The notes under the pieces are model-generated. The model worked only from the letters and a program-made list of their open reading frames with translations, did no database searches and was not told the origin of the DNA. Below, piece after piece: positions 8,323-16,090 of a stretch of DNA of 18,070 nt. The DNA lies in NCBI GenBank assembly GCA_018063485.1, contig JAGPBG010000002.1, forward strand, positions 1-18,070. Reading direction: 5' to 3'. The stretch's first letter is position 1. Every line of letters starts with the position of its first letter. The stretch comes from Cypionkella sp. (lineage in GTDB: Bacteria > Pseudomonadota > Alphaproteobacteria > Rhodobacterales > Rhodobacteraceae). The position numbers and the translations under genes were made by a program.

Positions 8323-8344
8323 GGCCCCCGATTGCGCGGGGGCC
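8323..8344 (-). terminator. Intercistronic hairpin between choX and choW
   Basis: GGCCCCCG (8323-8330) pairs perfectly with CGGGGGCC (8337-8344) around a 6-base loop. On the minus strand the stem is followed by TTTT, so it has the form of an intrinsic terminator lying 7 bases beyond the choX stop. In binding-protein operons such elements usually let only part of transcription continue and protect the 3' end of the binding-protein message. That role is inferred here. Confidence 0.7.
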
Positions 8345-8351
8345 GTTTCAC

Positions 8352-9287
8352 TTATTTCAGCGCGGCAGTCACTGCCGCCATCGCATCACCACCGTCCTTG
8401 GTGGTGACGCCGTCAAGCCAGGGGCCGATCACATCAGGATGCGCTGCCAGCCAGGTTTTGGCGGCGACGCGAGGATCGGTGCCATCATTCAGGATCGCGC
8501 CCATGATCTCGTTCTCCATGGCCAGCGTGAAGGACAAGTTGGTCAGCAGCTTGCCGGCATTGGCACATTCGCCGACATAACCGGCGCGGGTGTTGGTCAG
8601 CACGGTCGCTCCGCCAAGATTGGGGCCAAAGAAATCATCGCCGCCGGTCAGGTAAGACATCTTGAACTTGGCGTTCATCGGGTGGGGTTCCCAGCCAAGG
8701 AAAATGATGGCCTTGCCTTCATTATCGGCGCGCTCAACCTGAGCCAACATCCCCTGTTCCGAGGATTCCACCAACTCGACCTTGGCGGTTTTCAGGCCGA
8801 AGGCGTCTTTGTCGATCATATCAAGGATCAGTTTGTTTCCATCATTGCCTGCCTCGATTCCGTAGATTTTCCCATCAAGATCGGCGGCATGGGCGGCGAT
8901 GTCGGCAAAATCCTTGATCCCGAGTTCGCTGCCCTTGGCATTGGTCGCAAGGGTGTATTTCGCGCCCTCAAGATTGACGCGCACGGTGTCAACGGTTTTG
9001 GCATCGCGGTAGGGCGCGATATTGCTTTCCATCGTCGGCATCCAGTTGCCAAGGAAAACGTCGATATCGCCCGAAGCAAGTCCCTCATATGTCACCGGAA
9101 CCGACAGCACCTTGGTTTCGGTTTCATAGCCCAAAGCCTCAAGCACCAAGGTGGTGGCGGCGGTTGTGGCGGTGATATCGGTCCAGCCAACATCCGAGAA
9201 AGTTACCTTGTCGCAGCCGGCCGCATGGGCGGAACCGGCGAAAGCAAAGGCCACAGCGCTGGCCAGAAGTGTGGAACGAAGGCTCAT
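8352..9287 (-). CDS. choX: Periplasmic choline-binding protein ChoX
   Basis: Solute-binding protein of 311 residues that captures choline in the periplasm for ChoWV. The first 22 residues form a Sec signal peptide ending AHA before AGCDKVTF. Counting from Met1, Trp35, Asp37, Trp82, Tyr111, Asn148 and Trp199 fall where Sinorhizobium ChoX has its aromatic cage and polar ligands (Trp43, Asp45, Trp90, Tyr119, Asn156, Trp205, from memory). Cys25 and Cys241 could form the disulphide described there. Motifs include FSDVGWTDITATT, FLGNWMPTME and FLGWEPHPMN. The ATG at 9287 has GGGAG at good spacing. It is first in the choXWV operon and divergent from betI across a shared 81-bp regulatory gap. Acetylcholine or betaine as weaker ligands are possible. 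Confidence 0.93.
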   Translation of the reverse strand: MSLRSTLLASAVAFAFAGSAHAAGCDKVTFSDVGWTDITATTAATTLVLEALGYETETKVLSVPVTYEGLASGDIDVFLGNWMPTMESNIAPYRDAKTVDTVRVNLEGAKYTLATNAKGSELGIKDFADIAAHAADLDGKIYGIEAGNDGNKLILDMIDKDAFGLKTAKVELVESSEQGMLAQVERADNEGKAIIFLGWEPHPMNAKFKMSYLTGGDDFFGPNLGGATVLTNTRAGYVGECANAGKLLTNLSFTLAMENEIMGAILNDGTDPRVAAKTWLAAHPDVIGPWLDGVTTKDGGDAMAAVTAALK

Positions 9288-9306
9288 TTTGATCTCCCTG
9301 TTATTG

Positions 9307-9326
9307 TTGATTGACGAGTCAATAAA
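9307..9326. promoter_or_regulatory. Probable BetI operator in the choX-betI divergent gap
   Basis: An inverted repeat with core ATTGAC-GA-GTCAAT (9310-9323); outside one mismatch the symmetry continues as TT/AA at 9307-9308 and 9325-9326. It lies about 20 bp before choX and 43 bp before betI, the only strong dyad in the gap. BetI regulators bind dyads of the TTGA...TCAA type, as I recall. On the minus strand TTTATT, part of the dyad, could be the choX -10 element, so binding would block that promoter. The symmetry is seen; BetI binding is inferred. Confidence 0.6.
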
Positions 9327-9368
9327 CGCGCGCTACCCCAAAAGGCAAGAAAAAACTGGAGCAAAGCG

Positions 9369-9947
9369 ATGCCGAAGCTAGGAATGGAGCCTATACGAAA
9401 GGCGGCTTTGGTCAAAGCCACGATTGTCGAAATCGCGCGCACCGGGTCTTTGGACGTGACGGTGAGCCAGATTGCCAAGCGGGCGGGCATGTCAAGCGGG
9501 TTGGCGCACCACTACTTCGGATCAAAAGAAGAGATGTTTCTGGCGGCGATGCGCCACATCATGACGATCTACGGGGCCGAAGTGCGGGGGGCATTGGGTG
9601 CTGTGCAGGGCCCCAGGGCGCGGCTGGAGGCGGTGTTGCGAGCGTCCTTTTCGGCCGGGAACTTCCGGCGTGAGGCAGTGGGGGCCTGGCTGAATTTCTG
9701 GGTGCTGGCGCAGACAACTCCGCAGGCGCGGCGGTTGCTGGCGATTTATCAGGGGCGGTTGCGGTCGAACTTGATGGCCGAACTGCGGAAGTTGGCGGGG
9801 CCAAGAGCGGGGGAAATTGCCGATGGCTTGGGGGCGTTGATCGACGGCCTGTATCTGCGCGAGGTGTTGAAATCGGGGCAACCGGATGGGGCATTTGCAG
9901 TAAATATGGCACTTAATTATCTGAATATACAGTTGAAAGAGGGATGA
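9369..9947 (+). CDS. betI: Choline-responsive TetR-family repressor BetI
   Basis: A 192-residue DNA-binding repressor, the same size class as E. coli BetI (195). It starts [18 protein letters not shown], matching the MPKLGM start typical of BetI, which supports the ATG at 9369; TGGAG lies upstream. The TetR helix-turn-helix is at about 28-52 ([20 protein letters not shown], then [10 protein letters not shown]). The C-terminal ligand and dimer domain contains [22 protein letters not shown], a BetI hallmark. Known BetI proteins repress bet genes and release DNA when choline is present. It is the first gene of betIBA and ends one base before betB starts, so it is autoregulated if the operator at 9307-9326 is its site; the same site would control choXWV. 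Confidence 0.95.
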   Translation: MPKLGMEPIRKAALVKATIVEIARTGSLDVTVSQIAKRAGMSSGLAHHYFGSKEEMFLAAMRHIMTIYGAEVRGALGAVQGPRARLEAVLRASFSAGNFRREAVGAWLNFWVLAQTTPQARRLLAIYQGRLRSNLMAELRKLAGPRAGEIADGLGALIDGLYLREVLKSGQPDGAFAVNMALNYLNIQLKEG

Positions 9948-9948
9948 T

Positions 9949-11403
9949 ATGAAAGCGCAGCCGATGGCCAGCCATTTTGTCGATGGCGCCTATCTTGAGG
10001 ATACCGCTGGAACGGTGATCGAGGTGATTTACCCCGCGACGGGCGAGGTGGTCGCCCGCGTGCATGAGGCGACGCCTGCCGTGATTGAGGCGGCCTTGGC
10101 CTCGGCTTCGCGGGCGCAAGGGGCTTGGGCAGCGCTGCGTCCGGTTGAACGTGCGCGGATTTTGCGGCGTGCAAGCGACATCATCCGCAAGCGTAACCCG
10201 GAATTGGCGCGGTTGGAAACCCTGGATACCGGCAAGCCGATTCAGGAAACGCTGGTGGCCGATTGGCCCTCGGGCGCGGATGCTTTGGAGTATTTCGCCG
10301 GTCTGGCCCCCACGGTTTGCGGGGAATCCATCCCTTTGGGGCGCGATTTTGTATATACGATCCGTGAGGCATTGGGGGTTTGTGTGGGGATTGGTGCGTG
10401 GAATTATCCCAGCCAGATCGCCTGCTGGAAATCCGCGCCTGCTTTGGCTTTGGGCAACGCGATGGTGTTCAAACCGTCGGAAGTGACGCCCCTGGGGGCG
10501 CTTGAACTGGCACGGATTTATATCGAGGCAGGGTTGCCTGCGGGACTTTTCAATGTGGTGCAGGGGCGCGGTGCGGTTGGGGCGTCGCTGGTGACTGACC
10601 TGCGCGTGGCCAAGGTATCGCTGACCGGATCGGTGCCGACGGGGCAAAAGGTTTATGCAGCGGCTGCGGCGGGCGTGCGGCATGTGACGATGGAATTGGG
10701 CGGCAAAAGCCCGATTCTGGTGTTTGATGACGCGAGTATCGAGGATGCCGTGGGCGCGGCGATGTTGGGCAATTTCTATTCCGCCGGGCAGGTGTGCAGC
10801 AATGGCACACGGGTTTTCGTGCAAAAGGGCATCAAGGCGCGGTTCTTGGAGCGGTTGGCGGCGCGGTCGGATTCGATTGTGTTGGGCGATCCTCTGGACG
10901 AGGTCACCCAGATGGGGCCGTTGGTCTCGGCTGTTCAGATGGAGAAGGTTATGGCCTATATCGAAACGGCCAAAGCCGAGGGTGCGACGCTGATCTGCGG
11001 TGGCGGCCGGGCGGCGCTGAACACCGGGTTTTATGTGCAGCCGACGGTGTTTGCTGATGTGACCGACGCGATGACGATTGCGCGTGAAGAGGTGTTCGGG
11101 CCGGTGATGGCGGTCTTGGATTTCGACACCGAGGCCGAGGCGGTTGCGCGGGCGAATGATACCGAATTTGGCCTTGCGGCGGGGGTGTTCACCGCTGATC
11201 TGACCCGCGCGCATCGGGTGATTGCGGCCTTGCAGGCCGGAACCTGTTGGATCAACGCCTATAATCTGACGCCGGTTGAGGCGCCGTTTGGCGGGATGAA
11301 ATCTTCGGGCGTGGGCCGTGAAAACGGCCATGCGGCGGTAGAGCATTATTCTCAGGTGAAGAGTGTATATGTCGGTCTTGGCCCGGTTGATGCCCCTTAC
11401 TAA
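9949..11403 (+). CDS. betB: Betaine aldehyde dehydrogenase BetB
   Basis: NAD(P)-dependent aldehyde dehydrogenase of 484 residues that oxidises betaine aldehyde to glycine betaine in the cytoplasm, the second step of choline oxidation. Family residues are all present: Asn152 in GAWNYPSQ, the cofactor-binding FKPSEVTPL, the Rossmann turn LTGSVPTG, the general base Glu249 in TMELGGKSP and the nucleophile Cys283 in [11 protein letters not shown]. The C-terminal [17 protein letters not shown] is typical of BetB. The start ATG at 9949 lies one base after the betI stop, with GAAAGAGGG at the end of betI acting as ribosome binding site. A hairpin follows the stop codon before betA. Other aldehyde dehydrogenases could look similar, but the bet context makes this nearly certain. 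Confidence 0.96.
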   Translation: MKAQPMASHFVDGAYLEDTAGTVIEVIYPATGEVVARVHEATPAVIEAALASASRAQGAWAALRPVERARILRRASDIIRKRNPELARLETLDTGKPIQETLVADWPSGADALEYFAGLAPTVCGESIPLGRDFVYTIREALGVCVGIGAWNYPSQIACWKSAPALALGNAMVFKPSEVTPLGALELARIYIEAGLPAGLFNVVQGRGAVGASLVTDLRVAKVSLTGSVPTGQKVYAAAAAGVRHVTMELGGKSPILVFDDASIEDAVGAAMLGNFYSAGQVCSNGTRVFVQKGIKARFLERLAARSDSIVLGDPLDEVTQMGPLVSAVQMEKVMAYIETAKAEGATLICGGGRAALNTGFYVQPTVFADVTDAMTIAREEVFGPVMAVLDFDTEAEAVARANDTEFGLAAGVFTADLTRAHRVIAALQAGTCWINAYNLTPVEAPFGGMKSSGVGRENGHAAVEHYSQVKSVYVGLGPVDAPY

Positions 11404-11411
11404 GGCGCGCT

Positions 11412-11441
11412 CGCCGGCCCACTTCGGGGGCGCGGCCGGCG
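11412..11441 (+). other. GC-rich hairpin between betB and betA
   Basis: CGCCGGCC (11412-11419) pairs perfectly with GGCCGGCG (11434-11441) around a 14-base loop in the 63-base gap between betB and betA. No T-run follows. It may slow decay or act as a processing point in the betIBA message. It ends well before the betA ribosome binding site. Confidence 0.55.
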
Positions 11442-11466
11442 GTGCGATTGTTGAAGTGGAAAAGAA

Positions 11467-13116
11467 ATGACGGCGGATTATGTGATCATCGGATCGGGCT
11501 CGGCGGGGGCGGCGATTGCCTATCGTTTGGGCGAAGCGGGCAAGAAGGTGGTGGTGATCGAGCAGGGCGGCACCGATATGGGGCCGTTCATCCAGATGCC
11601 GGCGGCGCTGTCTTATCCAATGAATATGGGAATTTACGACTGGGGGTTTCAGTCGGAACCAGAACCATATCTGGGGGGCCGCAGGCTTGCCACGCCGCGC
11701 GGAAAGGTGATTGGCGGATCATCCAGCATCAACGGCATGGTCTATGTGCGCGGCCATGCCAAGGATTTCGAGACATGGGAGGCGATGGGTGCGCAGGGTT
11801 GGTCTTATGCCGATGTGCTGCCGTATTTCCAGCGGATGGAGAATTGGCACGGCGATAGCGGCGACGCGGCGTTTCGAGGCAATTCCGGCCCGCTGCACAT
11901 CACCCGCGGACCCCGGCGCAATCCGCTGTTCAATGCGTTCATCGAGGCGGGGCGGCAAGCGGGCTATCCGGTGACTGAGGATTACAACGGCCAGTCGCAA
12001 GAAGGCTTCGGCGCTATGGAGGCGACAATCTGGCAGGGGCGGCGCTGGTCGGCGGCCAATGCCTATTTGCGGCCAGCGATCAAGGCGGGGAATGTCTCGG
12101 TTGTGCGTGGCTTTGCGCGGCGTGTGGTGATCGAGAAGGGTCGCGCCGTGGGGGTGCAGATTGAGCGCGGCGGCAAGGTTGAGGTGATCAAAGCGGGGGT
12201 CGAAGTGATCGTTGCGGCTTCGTCGATCAACTCGCCCAAGATATTGATGCTTTCGGGCATTGGCGATGCACAGGCTTTGCGCGAACACGGGATTGAAGTG
12301 GTTGCGGATCGGCCCGGCGTGGGGGCGAACCTGCAAGACCATCTGGAAATTTACATGCAGTTTCAGGCGATTCAGCCGATCACGCTGTATAAGTATTGGA
12401 ACCTGCTGGGGAAAGCCGCGATTGGGGCGCAGTGGCTGTTCACCGGCACCGGATTGGGGGCGAGCAATCAGTTTGAAAGCTGCGCCTTCATTCGCTCCAG
12501 GGCCGGGGTGGAATATCCTGATATCCAGTATCATTTCCTGCCGATCGCCGTACGCTATGATGGCAAGGTTGCGGCGGGCGGGCATGGGTTTCAGGTGCAT
12601 ACCGGGCCGATGCGATCGGCCTCGCGCGGGGCTGTCACGTTGCGGTCGGGTGATCCCAAGGACGCGCCGAAAATCCTGTTCAACTATATGTCGCAAGCCA
12701 GCGACTGGGAGGATTTCCGGCAAGTGGTGCGGCTGACGCGGGAGATTTTCGGGCAAGAGGCGATGCGGCCACATGTGAAGGCAGAAATCCAACCGGGGGT
12801 GGATATTGTTACCGATGCGCAATTGGATGCGTTTCTTCGGGAGCATGTGGAAAGCGCCTATCACCCCTGCGGCACCTGTCGGATGGGGCGGGCGGATGAC
12901 CCTTTGGCGGTGGTCGATCCTGAATGTCGGGTGATCGGGGTGCAGGGGCTGCGGGTTGCTGACAGCTCGATTTTCCCGCAGGTGACGAATGGCAACTTGA
13001 ACGGGCCGTCAATCATGACCGGAGAAAAGGCGGCAGATCATATTCTGGGACGCAAGTTGCCGCGTTCGAATCTTGAGCCTTTGATCAACCCGCACTGGGC
13101 ACAAAGCCAACGCTGA
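11467..13116 (+). CDS. betA: Choline dehydrogenase BetA (GMC flavoenzyme)
   Basis: FAD-dependent GMC oxidoreductase of 549 residues that oxidises choline to betaine aldehyde, passing electrons to the respiratory chain at the inner membrane. The FAD-binding start is [17 protein letters not shown] (5-21) with IEQGG closing the nucleotide fold. The first GMC signature is around 76-95 ([20 protein letters not shown]), the second around 246-267 ([16 protein letters not shown]). Active-site His466 is in [11 protein letters not shown] and Asn510 in TNGNLNGPS, as in BetA and choline oxidase. The ATG at 11467 has GGA at -10 and matches the family N-terminus. Choline oxidase, which uses oxygen, is a relative, but the betIB neighbours fit a dehydrogenase. 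Confidence 0.96.
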   Translation: MTADYVIIGSGSAGAAIAYRLGEAGKKVVVIEQGGTDMGPFIQMPAALSYPMNMGIYDWGFQSEPEPYLGGRRLATPRGKVIGGSSSINGMVYVRGHAKDFETWEAMGAQGWSYADVLPYFQRMENWHGDSGDAAFRGNSGPLHITRGPRRNPLFNAFIEAGRQAGYPVTEDYNGQSQEGFGAMEATIWQGRRWSAANAYLRPAIKAGNVSVVRGFARRVVIEKGRAVGVQIERGGKVEVIKAGVEVIVAASSINSPKILMLSGIGDAQALREHGIEVVADRPGVGANLQDHLEIYMQFQAIQPITLYKYWNLLGKAAIGAQWLFTGTGLGASNQFESCAFIRSRAGVEYPDIQYHFLPIAVRYDGKVAAGGHGFQVHTGPMRSASRGAVTLRSGDPKDAPKILFNYMSQASDWEDFRQVVRLTREIFGQEAMRPHVKAEIQPGVDIVTDAQLDAFLREHVESAYHPCGTCRMGRADDPLAVVDPECRVIGVQGLRVADSSIFPQVTNGNLNGPSIMTGEKAADHILGRKLPRSNLEPLINPHWAQSQR

Positions 13117-13121
13117 CGGCA

Positions 13122-13141
13122 AGAGGCCGTCCGCAGCCTCT
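13122..13141 (+). other. Hairpin between betA and the downstream transporter genes
   Basis: AGAGGC (13122-13127) pairs with GCCTCT (13136-13141) around an 8-base loop, five bases after the betA stop codon. There is no T-run. The remaining ~85 bases up to the permease show no clear promoter. It may be a partial terminator or processing site that separates betIBA from the transporter segment. Confidence 0.4.
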
Positions 13142-13226
13142 GGACAGAAGGGCGGCAATAGCGCAGGTTTGTCGAAAGAGAACAACAGGCAAGCGCTGTG
13201 ACTGTCGCGCTGGCGAATGGGTGGCG

Positions 13227-14105
13227 ATGACCAAGGGATGGACGTTATATGATTCTCGGCTGGCTTGGCTGCTGATTGCTCCGGCATTCTTGCTGCTGAT
13301 CTTTTTCCTGATCCTGCCGATTGCGGTGATGCTGGTCTATACATTCTTCACCTTTGTCACCGCTGGCGTCGAGGCCAGCACGCTGACCCTGGCGAACTGG
13401 CATGAGTTCCTGACCGACAGCTATTATCATGGCTTCTTGCTCAAGACACTCAGGGTTGGAGGAATGACGGCGGTGATCTGCGGGGTTTTGGGCTATTTTC
13501 CGGCCTATTTCATCTGGGCTACAAGCTTCAAGCACAAATGGCTGCTGCTTTTGCTGTTGATCGTGCCGTTCTGGATCAGCTTTACCATCCGCACCTTTTC
13601 CTGGATCCATATTCTTGGCGAGCAAGGCGTGATCAATGTCATGCTGCTCAAGCTCGGGCTGATCCATGAGCCGTTGCAGATGCTGTATACCGAAGGTGCC
13701 GTGATCATGGGGCTGCTGCACTTTCTGCTGCCCTATATGATTTTGAACGTCTATGTCAGCCTTGAGAGCATCGACCGCACGCTGATCTCGGCGGCCCGCT
13801 CGATGGGTTGCACCAATGCGCAGGCGTTCCGCGAAGTGACGCTGCCCTTGTCGCTGCCCGGACTTGCGGCGGGGTTGCTGCTTTGCTTTGTTCTGGCGGC
13901 GGGCAGCTATGTGACCCCGCAGCTTTTGGGGTCGGGTCGCGATGCGCTGTTTGGCAATCTGATCTATGACACCATCATGGGGCAGTTGAACTGGCCGATG
14001 GGGGCCACGCTGTCGATTGTGCTGTTCGTGATCCTTGGCTTTGCTGCCGCGATTTACACCCGCTACATGGGCATGTCGCAGATCGTCAAAGGGTTGGGTG
14101 GGTGA
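13227..14105 (+). CDS. ABC transporter permease, PotB-like (amine-type importer)
   Basis: Inner-membrane permease of 292 residues with about six membrane segments (near 12-38, 75-98, 104-122, 157-178, 213-230, 258-280). The coupling loop at 188-212 reads SAARSMGCTNAQAFREVTLP, followed by the GLAAGLLL helix, and QLLG near 231 is common in PotB-type permeases. This class carries polyamines and related cations. I use the ATG at 13227; a GTG six bases upstream is equally possible, and neither has a good ribosome binding site. The stop codon overlaps the next start (TGATG), so the two permeases are translationally coupled and probably pair in one transporter. The gene follows betA after about 110 bases on the same strand, which suggests a choline- or betaine-related substrate; the substrate itself is not shown. 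Confidence 0.88.
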   Translation: MTKGWTLYDSRLAWLLIAPAFLLLIFFLILPIAVMLVYTFFTFVTAGVEASTLTLANWHEFLTDSYYHGFLLKTLRVGGMTAVICGVLGYFPAYFIWATSFKHKWLLLLLLIVPFWISFTIRTFSWIHILGEQGVINVMLLKLGLIHEPLQMLYTEGAVIMGLLHFLLPYMILNVYVSLESIDRTLISAARSMGCTNAQAFREVTLPLSLPGLAAGLLLCFVLAAGSYVTPQLLGSGRDALFGNLIYDTIMGQLNWPMGATLSIVLFVILGFAAAIYTRYMGMSQIVKGLGG

Positions 14106-14938
14106 TGGCACGAAAGCGCAACAGTGAGGGCAAATGGGCCTGGCGGTTGACTGGCTTTGTCACGTTTTGCGTCTATGTCTTTCTGTTCGCGCCGATCCTC
14201 GCCACTGTGGTGCTGTCATTCAACGCGTCGATGTTCGGCGGCTTTCCGATGACCGGATTCAGCCTCAGGTGGTACGCCAAGCTGATGGCCAATGAGCAGG
14301 TTCTTGCGGCCTTTCGCACCTCGCTGTGGATCGCGTTGGTGACGGCATCGGTTACCACTTCCATCGGGTTGATCACGGCCTATGCGTTGGTCAGGTTCGA
14401 ATTTCGCGGCAAGCAGATCCTCAGTACTCTGGTCATCTTGCCCGCCTTGGTGCCCGAAACCATCCTTGGGGTTGGTCTTTTGGTGATGATCAAGGCGATT
14501 GATCAGCCGCGAACGCTGACGCTGCTGGTGTTGGGGCATATATTGCTGGCGATGCCCTATGTGGTACTGATCGTGCAGGCGCGTCTGGTGGGAATCCGGC
14601 GGGTTTATGACGAGGCGGCGCTGTCACTTGGGGCGACGCGGCTGCAATCTTTCCGCGAAATCACCCTGCCGTTGCTGTTTCCGGCTGTGGTGGCGGGCGC
14701 GCTCTTGGCTTTCACCATTTCCTTCGACAACACCTCGGCCAGCCTGTTCTGGCGTCCTGCCGGGGTGGAGACGATGCCTACCCAGATCCTGTCGATGCTC
14801 AAGATCTCGATCAGTCCCGAGATCAATGCGCTCGGCACGGTCATGATCCTCGTGACTGTGGGTATTCCGCTGATCGGCGGGCTGCTGATGCAAAGCCTGA
14901 GCCGATACAAGAAACGTGGCCAACAAAGGGAGACTTGA
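14105..14938 (+). CDS. ABC transporter permease, PotC-like (amine-type importer)
   Basis: Second inner-membrane permease, 277 residues, partner of the PotB-like protein upstream. The hydrophobic N-terminal segment (about 15-38) and the periplasmic motif GFSLRWYAKLM are typical of PotC-like subunits. The EAA coupling loop at 170-194 is clear: EAALSLGATRLQSFREITLP. Other segments include TSIGLITAYALVRF and ILPALVPETILGVGLL. The ATG at 14105 shares one base with the upstream stop; a GTG at 14102 is a weaker choice. Its stop lies two bases before the binding-protein start, and its last codons contain that gene's AGGGAG ribosome binding site, so the operon is tightly coupled. The substrate is unknown; see the binding protein. 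Confidence 0.88.
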   Translation: MARKRNSEGKWAWRLTGFVTFCVYVFLFAPILATVVLSFNASMFGGFPMTGFSLRWYAKLMANEQVLAAFRTSLWIALVTASVTTSIGLITAYALVRFEFRGKQILSTLVILPALVPETILGVGLLVMIKAIDQPRTLTLLVLGHILLAMPYVVLIVQARLVGIRRVYDEAALSLGATRLQSFREITLPLLFPAVVAGALLAFTISFDNTSASLFWRPAGVETMPTQILSMLKISISPEINALGTVMILVTVGIPLIGGLLMQSLSRYKKRGQQRET

Positions 14939-14940
14939 CG

Positions 14941-16086
14941 ATGAAAATATCGACCACCAAGCGGCTGGAAAGGCTGCACGAACGCTATGCGAACGGTGAT
15001 CTGAGCCGGCGGACTTTCCTGACACTGACGGCTGCTGCTGCCACGACTGCCGGGGTATCCATGCCTTGGGTCGGGCGGGCGCTGGCGGCTGGTGCCACCG
15101 AAGTGCGCTTTGATGGCTGGGGCGGCACGGTGCAGGAGGCAATCGACAAATTCGCCTTCCAGCCCTACACCGCCAAGACCGGCATCAAAGTGGTGCAAGG
15201 CACCTTTGGCGATGAGAACGAGATCATCACCAAGATCAAAACCTCCAAGCCCGGCGATTTTCAGGTCATCCATTCCTCGGGCGTCAATTATTACATCAAA
15301 TACGTCAACGCCGGGATGAACTCGGAAATCAACGAGGCCAATATTCCAAATCTGGCCAATGTACTGGAGCCGATGATTGCGCCCTTCCGCAAACTGACGC
15401 CCAAGCTGTCGGCGATTCCCTACGATTATGGCACCACCGGACTTGCCTATAACACCAATTTCATCTCCGCCGAGGAGGCCAAGGAGAAGGGCGCGGCTCT
15501 GCTGGCGGACAAGAAATACGCCGGCAAGATCGGTGGCAATGGCGATATGACAACACGGGTCTGGTATGCCGCACTTGCCACCGGCCAGGATCCCAATGAC
15601 ATCAAGGATATGGATGCGATCTGGGCCAAGGTGCGCGAGACGCGGGATCTGGCCAAGAAGTTCTGGAGTTCAGGTGCCGAGCTGATGGACCTGCTCTCCA
15701 AGGGCGAGATCGTGGTCACCGATGCCTGGTCGGGCCGCGTTGCCGCCTTGCAAGATCAAGGCCATCCGATCGGCTATCTTGATCCACCCGGTTCCTATGC
15801 CTGGATGGAGGATATGCTGATCCTGAAAGGCTCGCCGATGGCTGAATGTGAGGAATTGATCAACTTCATGCTCGATCCGGCAACCTCGATTGCCGTGGCC
15901 GAAGGCCAGAGCTATCCGCCGTCGCTTGATCCCAACAAGGTCAAGCTCACCGACAAGATCGCAAAACTTCCGGCCTTCGATCCAACCGGCACCATGACCT
16001 CGCTTACTTTCGCGGACCCGGTCTATTGGGCCGCGAACGAAGATGAGTGGACCAAGCAATGGGATCGTATCTCGAAAGGTGCCTGA
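14941..16086 (+). CDS. Tat-exported periplasmic binding protein, PotD/PotF-like
   Basis: Solute-binding protein of 381 residues. Its N-terminus has a long charged region followed by a twin-arginine motif, SRRTFL (22-27), a hydrophobic stretch and ALA (47-49) as cleavage site, so it is probably exported folded by the Tat system. The mature part resembles polyamine-class binding proteins: a GIKVVQGTFGDENE segment, IPYDYGTTGLAYNT, VTDAWSGRVAAL and a SYAWMEDMLIL segment. That last segment corresponds to PotD FWMDSLAI, where Asp contacts the polyamine; here Glu290 takes the place. Trp60, Trp263 and Trp288 could line an aromatic pocket for a quaternary amine. I chose the ATG at 14941, eight bases after AGGGAG. 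Substrate: choline, betaine, a related amine or a polyamine are all open. Confidence 0.88.
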   Translation: MKISTTKRLERLHERYANGDLSRRTFLTLTAAAATTAGVSMPWVGRALAAGATEVRFDGWGGTVQEAIDKFAFQPYTAKTGIKVVQGTFGDENEIITKIKTSKPGDFQVIHSSGVNYYIKYVNAGMNSEINEANIPNLANVLEPMIAPFRKLTPKLSAIPYDYGTTGLAYNTNFISAEEAKEKGAALLADKKYAGKIGGNGDMTTRVWYAALATGQDPNDIKDMDAIWAKVRETRDLAKKFWSSGAELMDLLSKGEIVVTDAWSGRVAALQDQGHPIGYLDPPGSYAWMEDMLILKGSPMAECEELINFMLDPATSIAVAEGQSYPPSLDPNKVKLTDKIAKLPAFDPTGTMTSLTFADPVYWAANEDEWTKQWDRISKGA

Positions 16087-16090
16087 CAGT

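Noticed and set aside
8061..9314. Plus-strand open frame of 417 codons
   Set aside because: Antisense to choX and the start of choW, with no domain; it also runs through the choX-choW hairpin and the operator region.
9913..11346. Minus-strand open frame of 477 codons
   Set aside because: Antisense to betB, rich in Arg/His, typical of a shadow frame.
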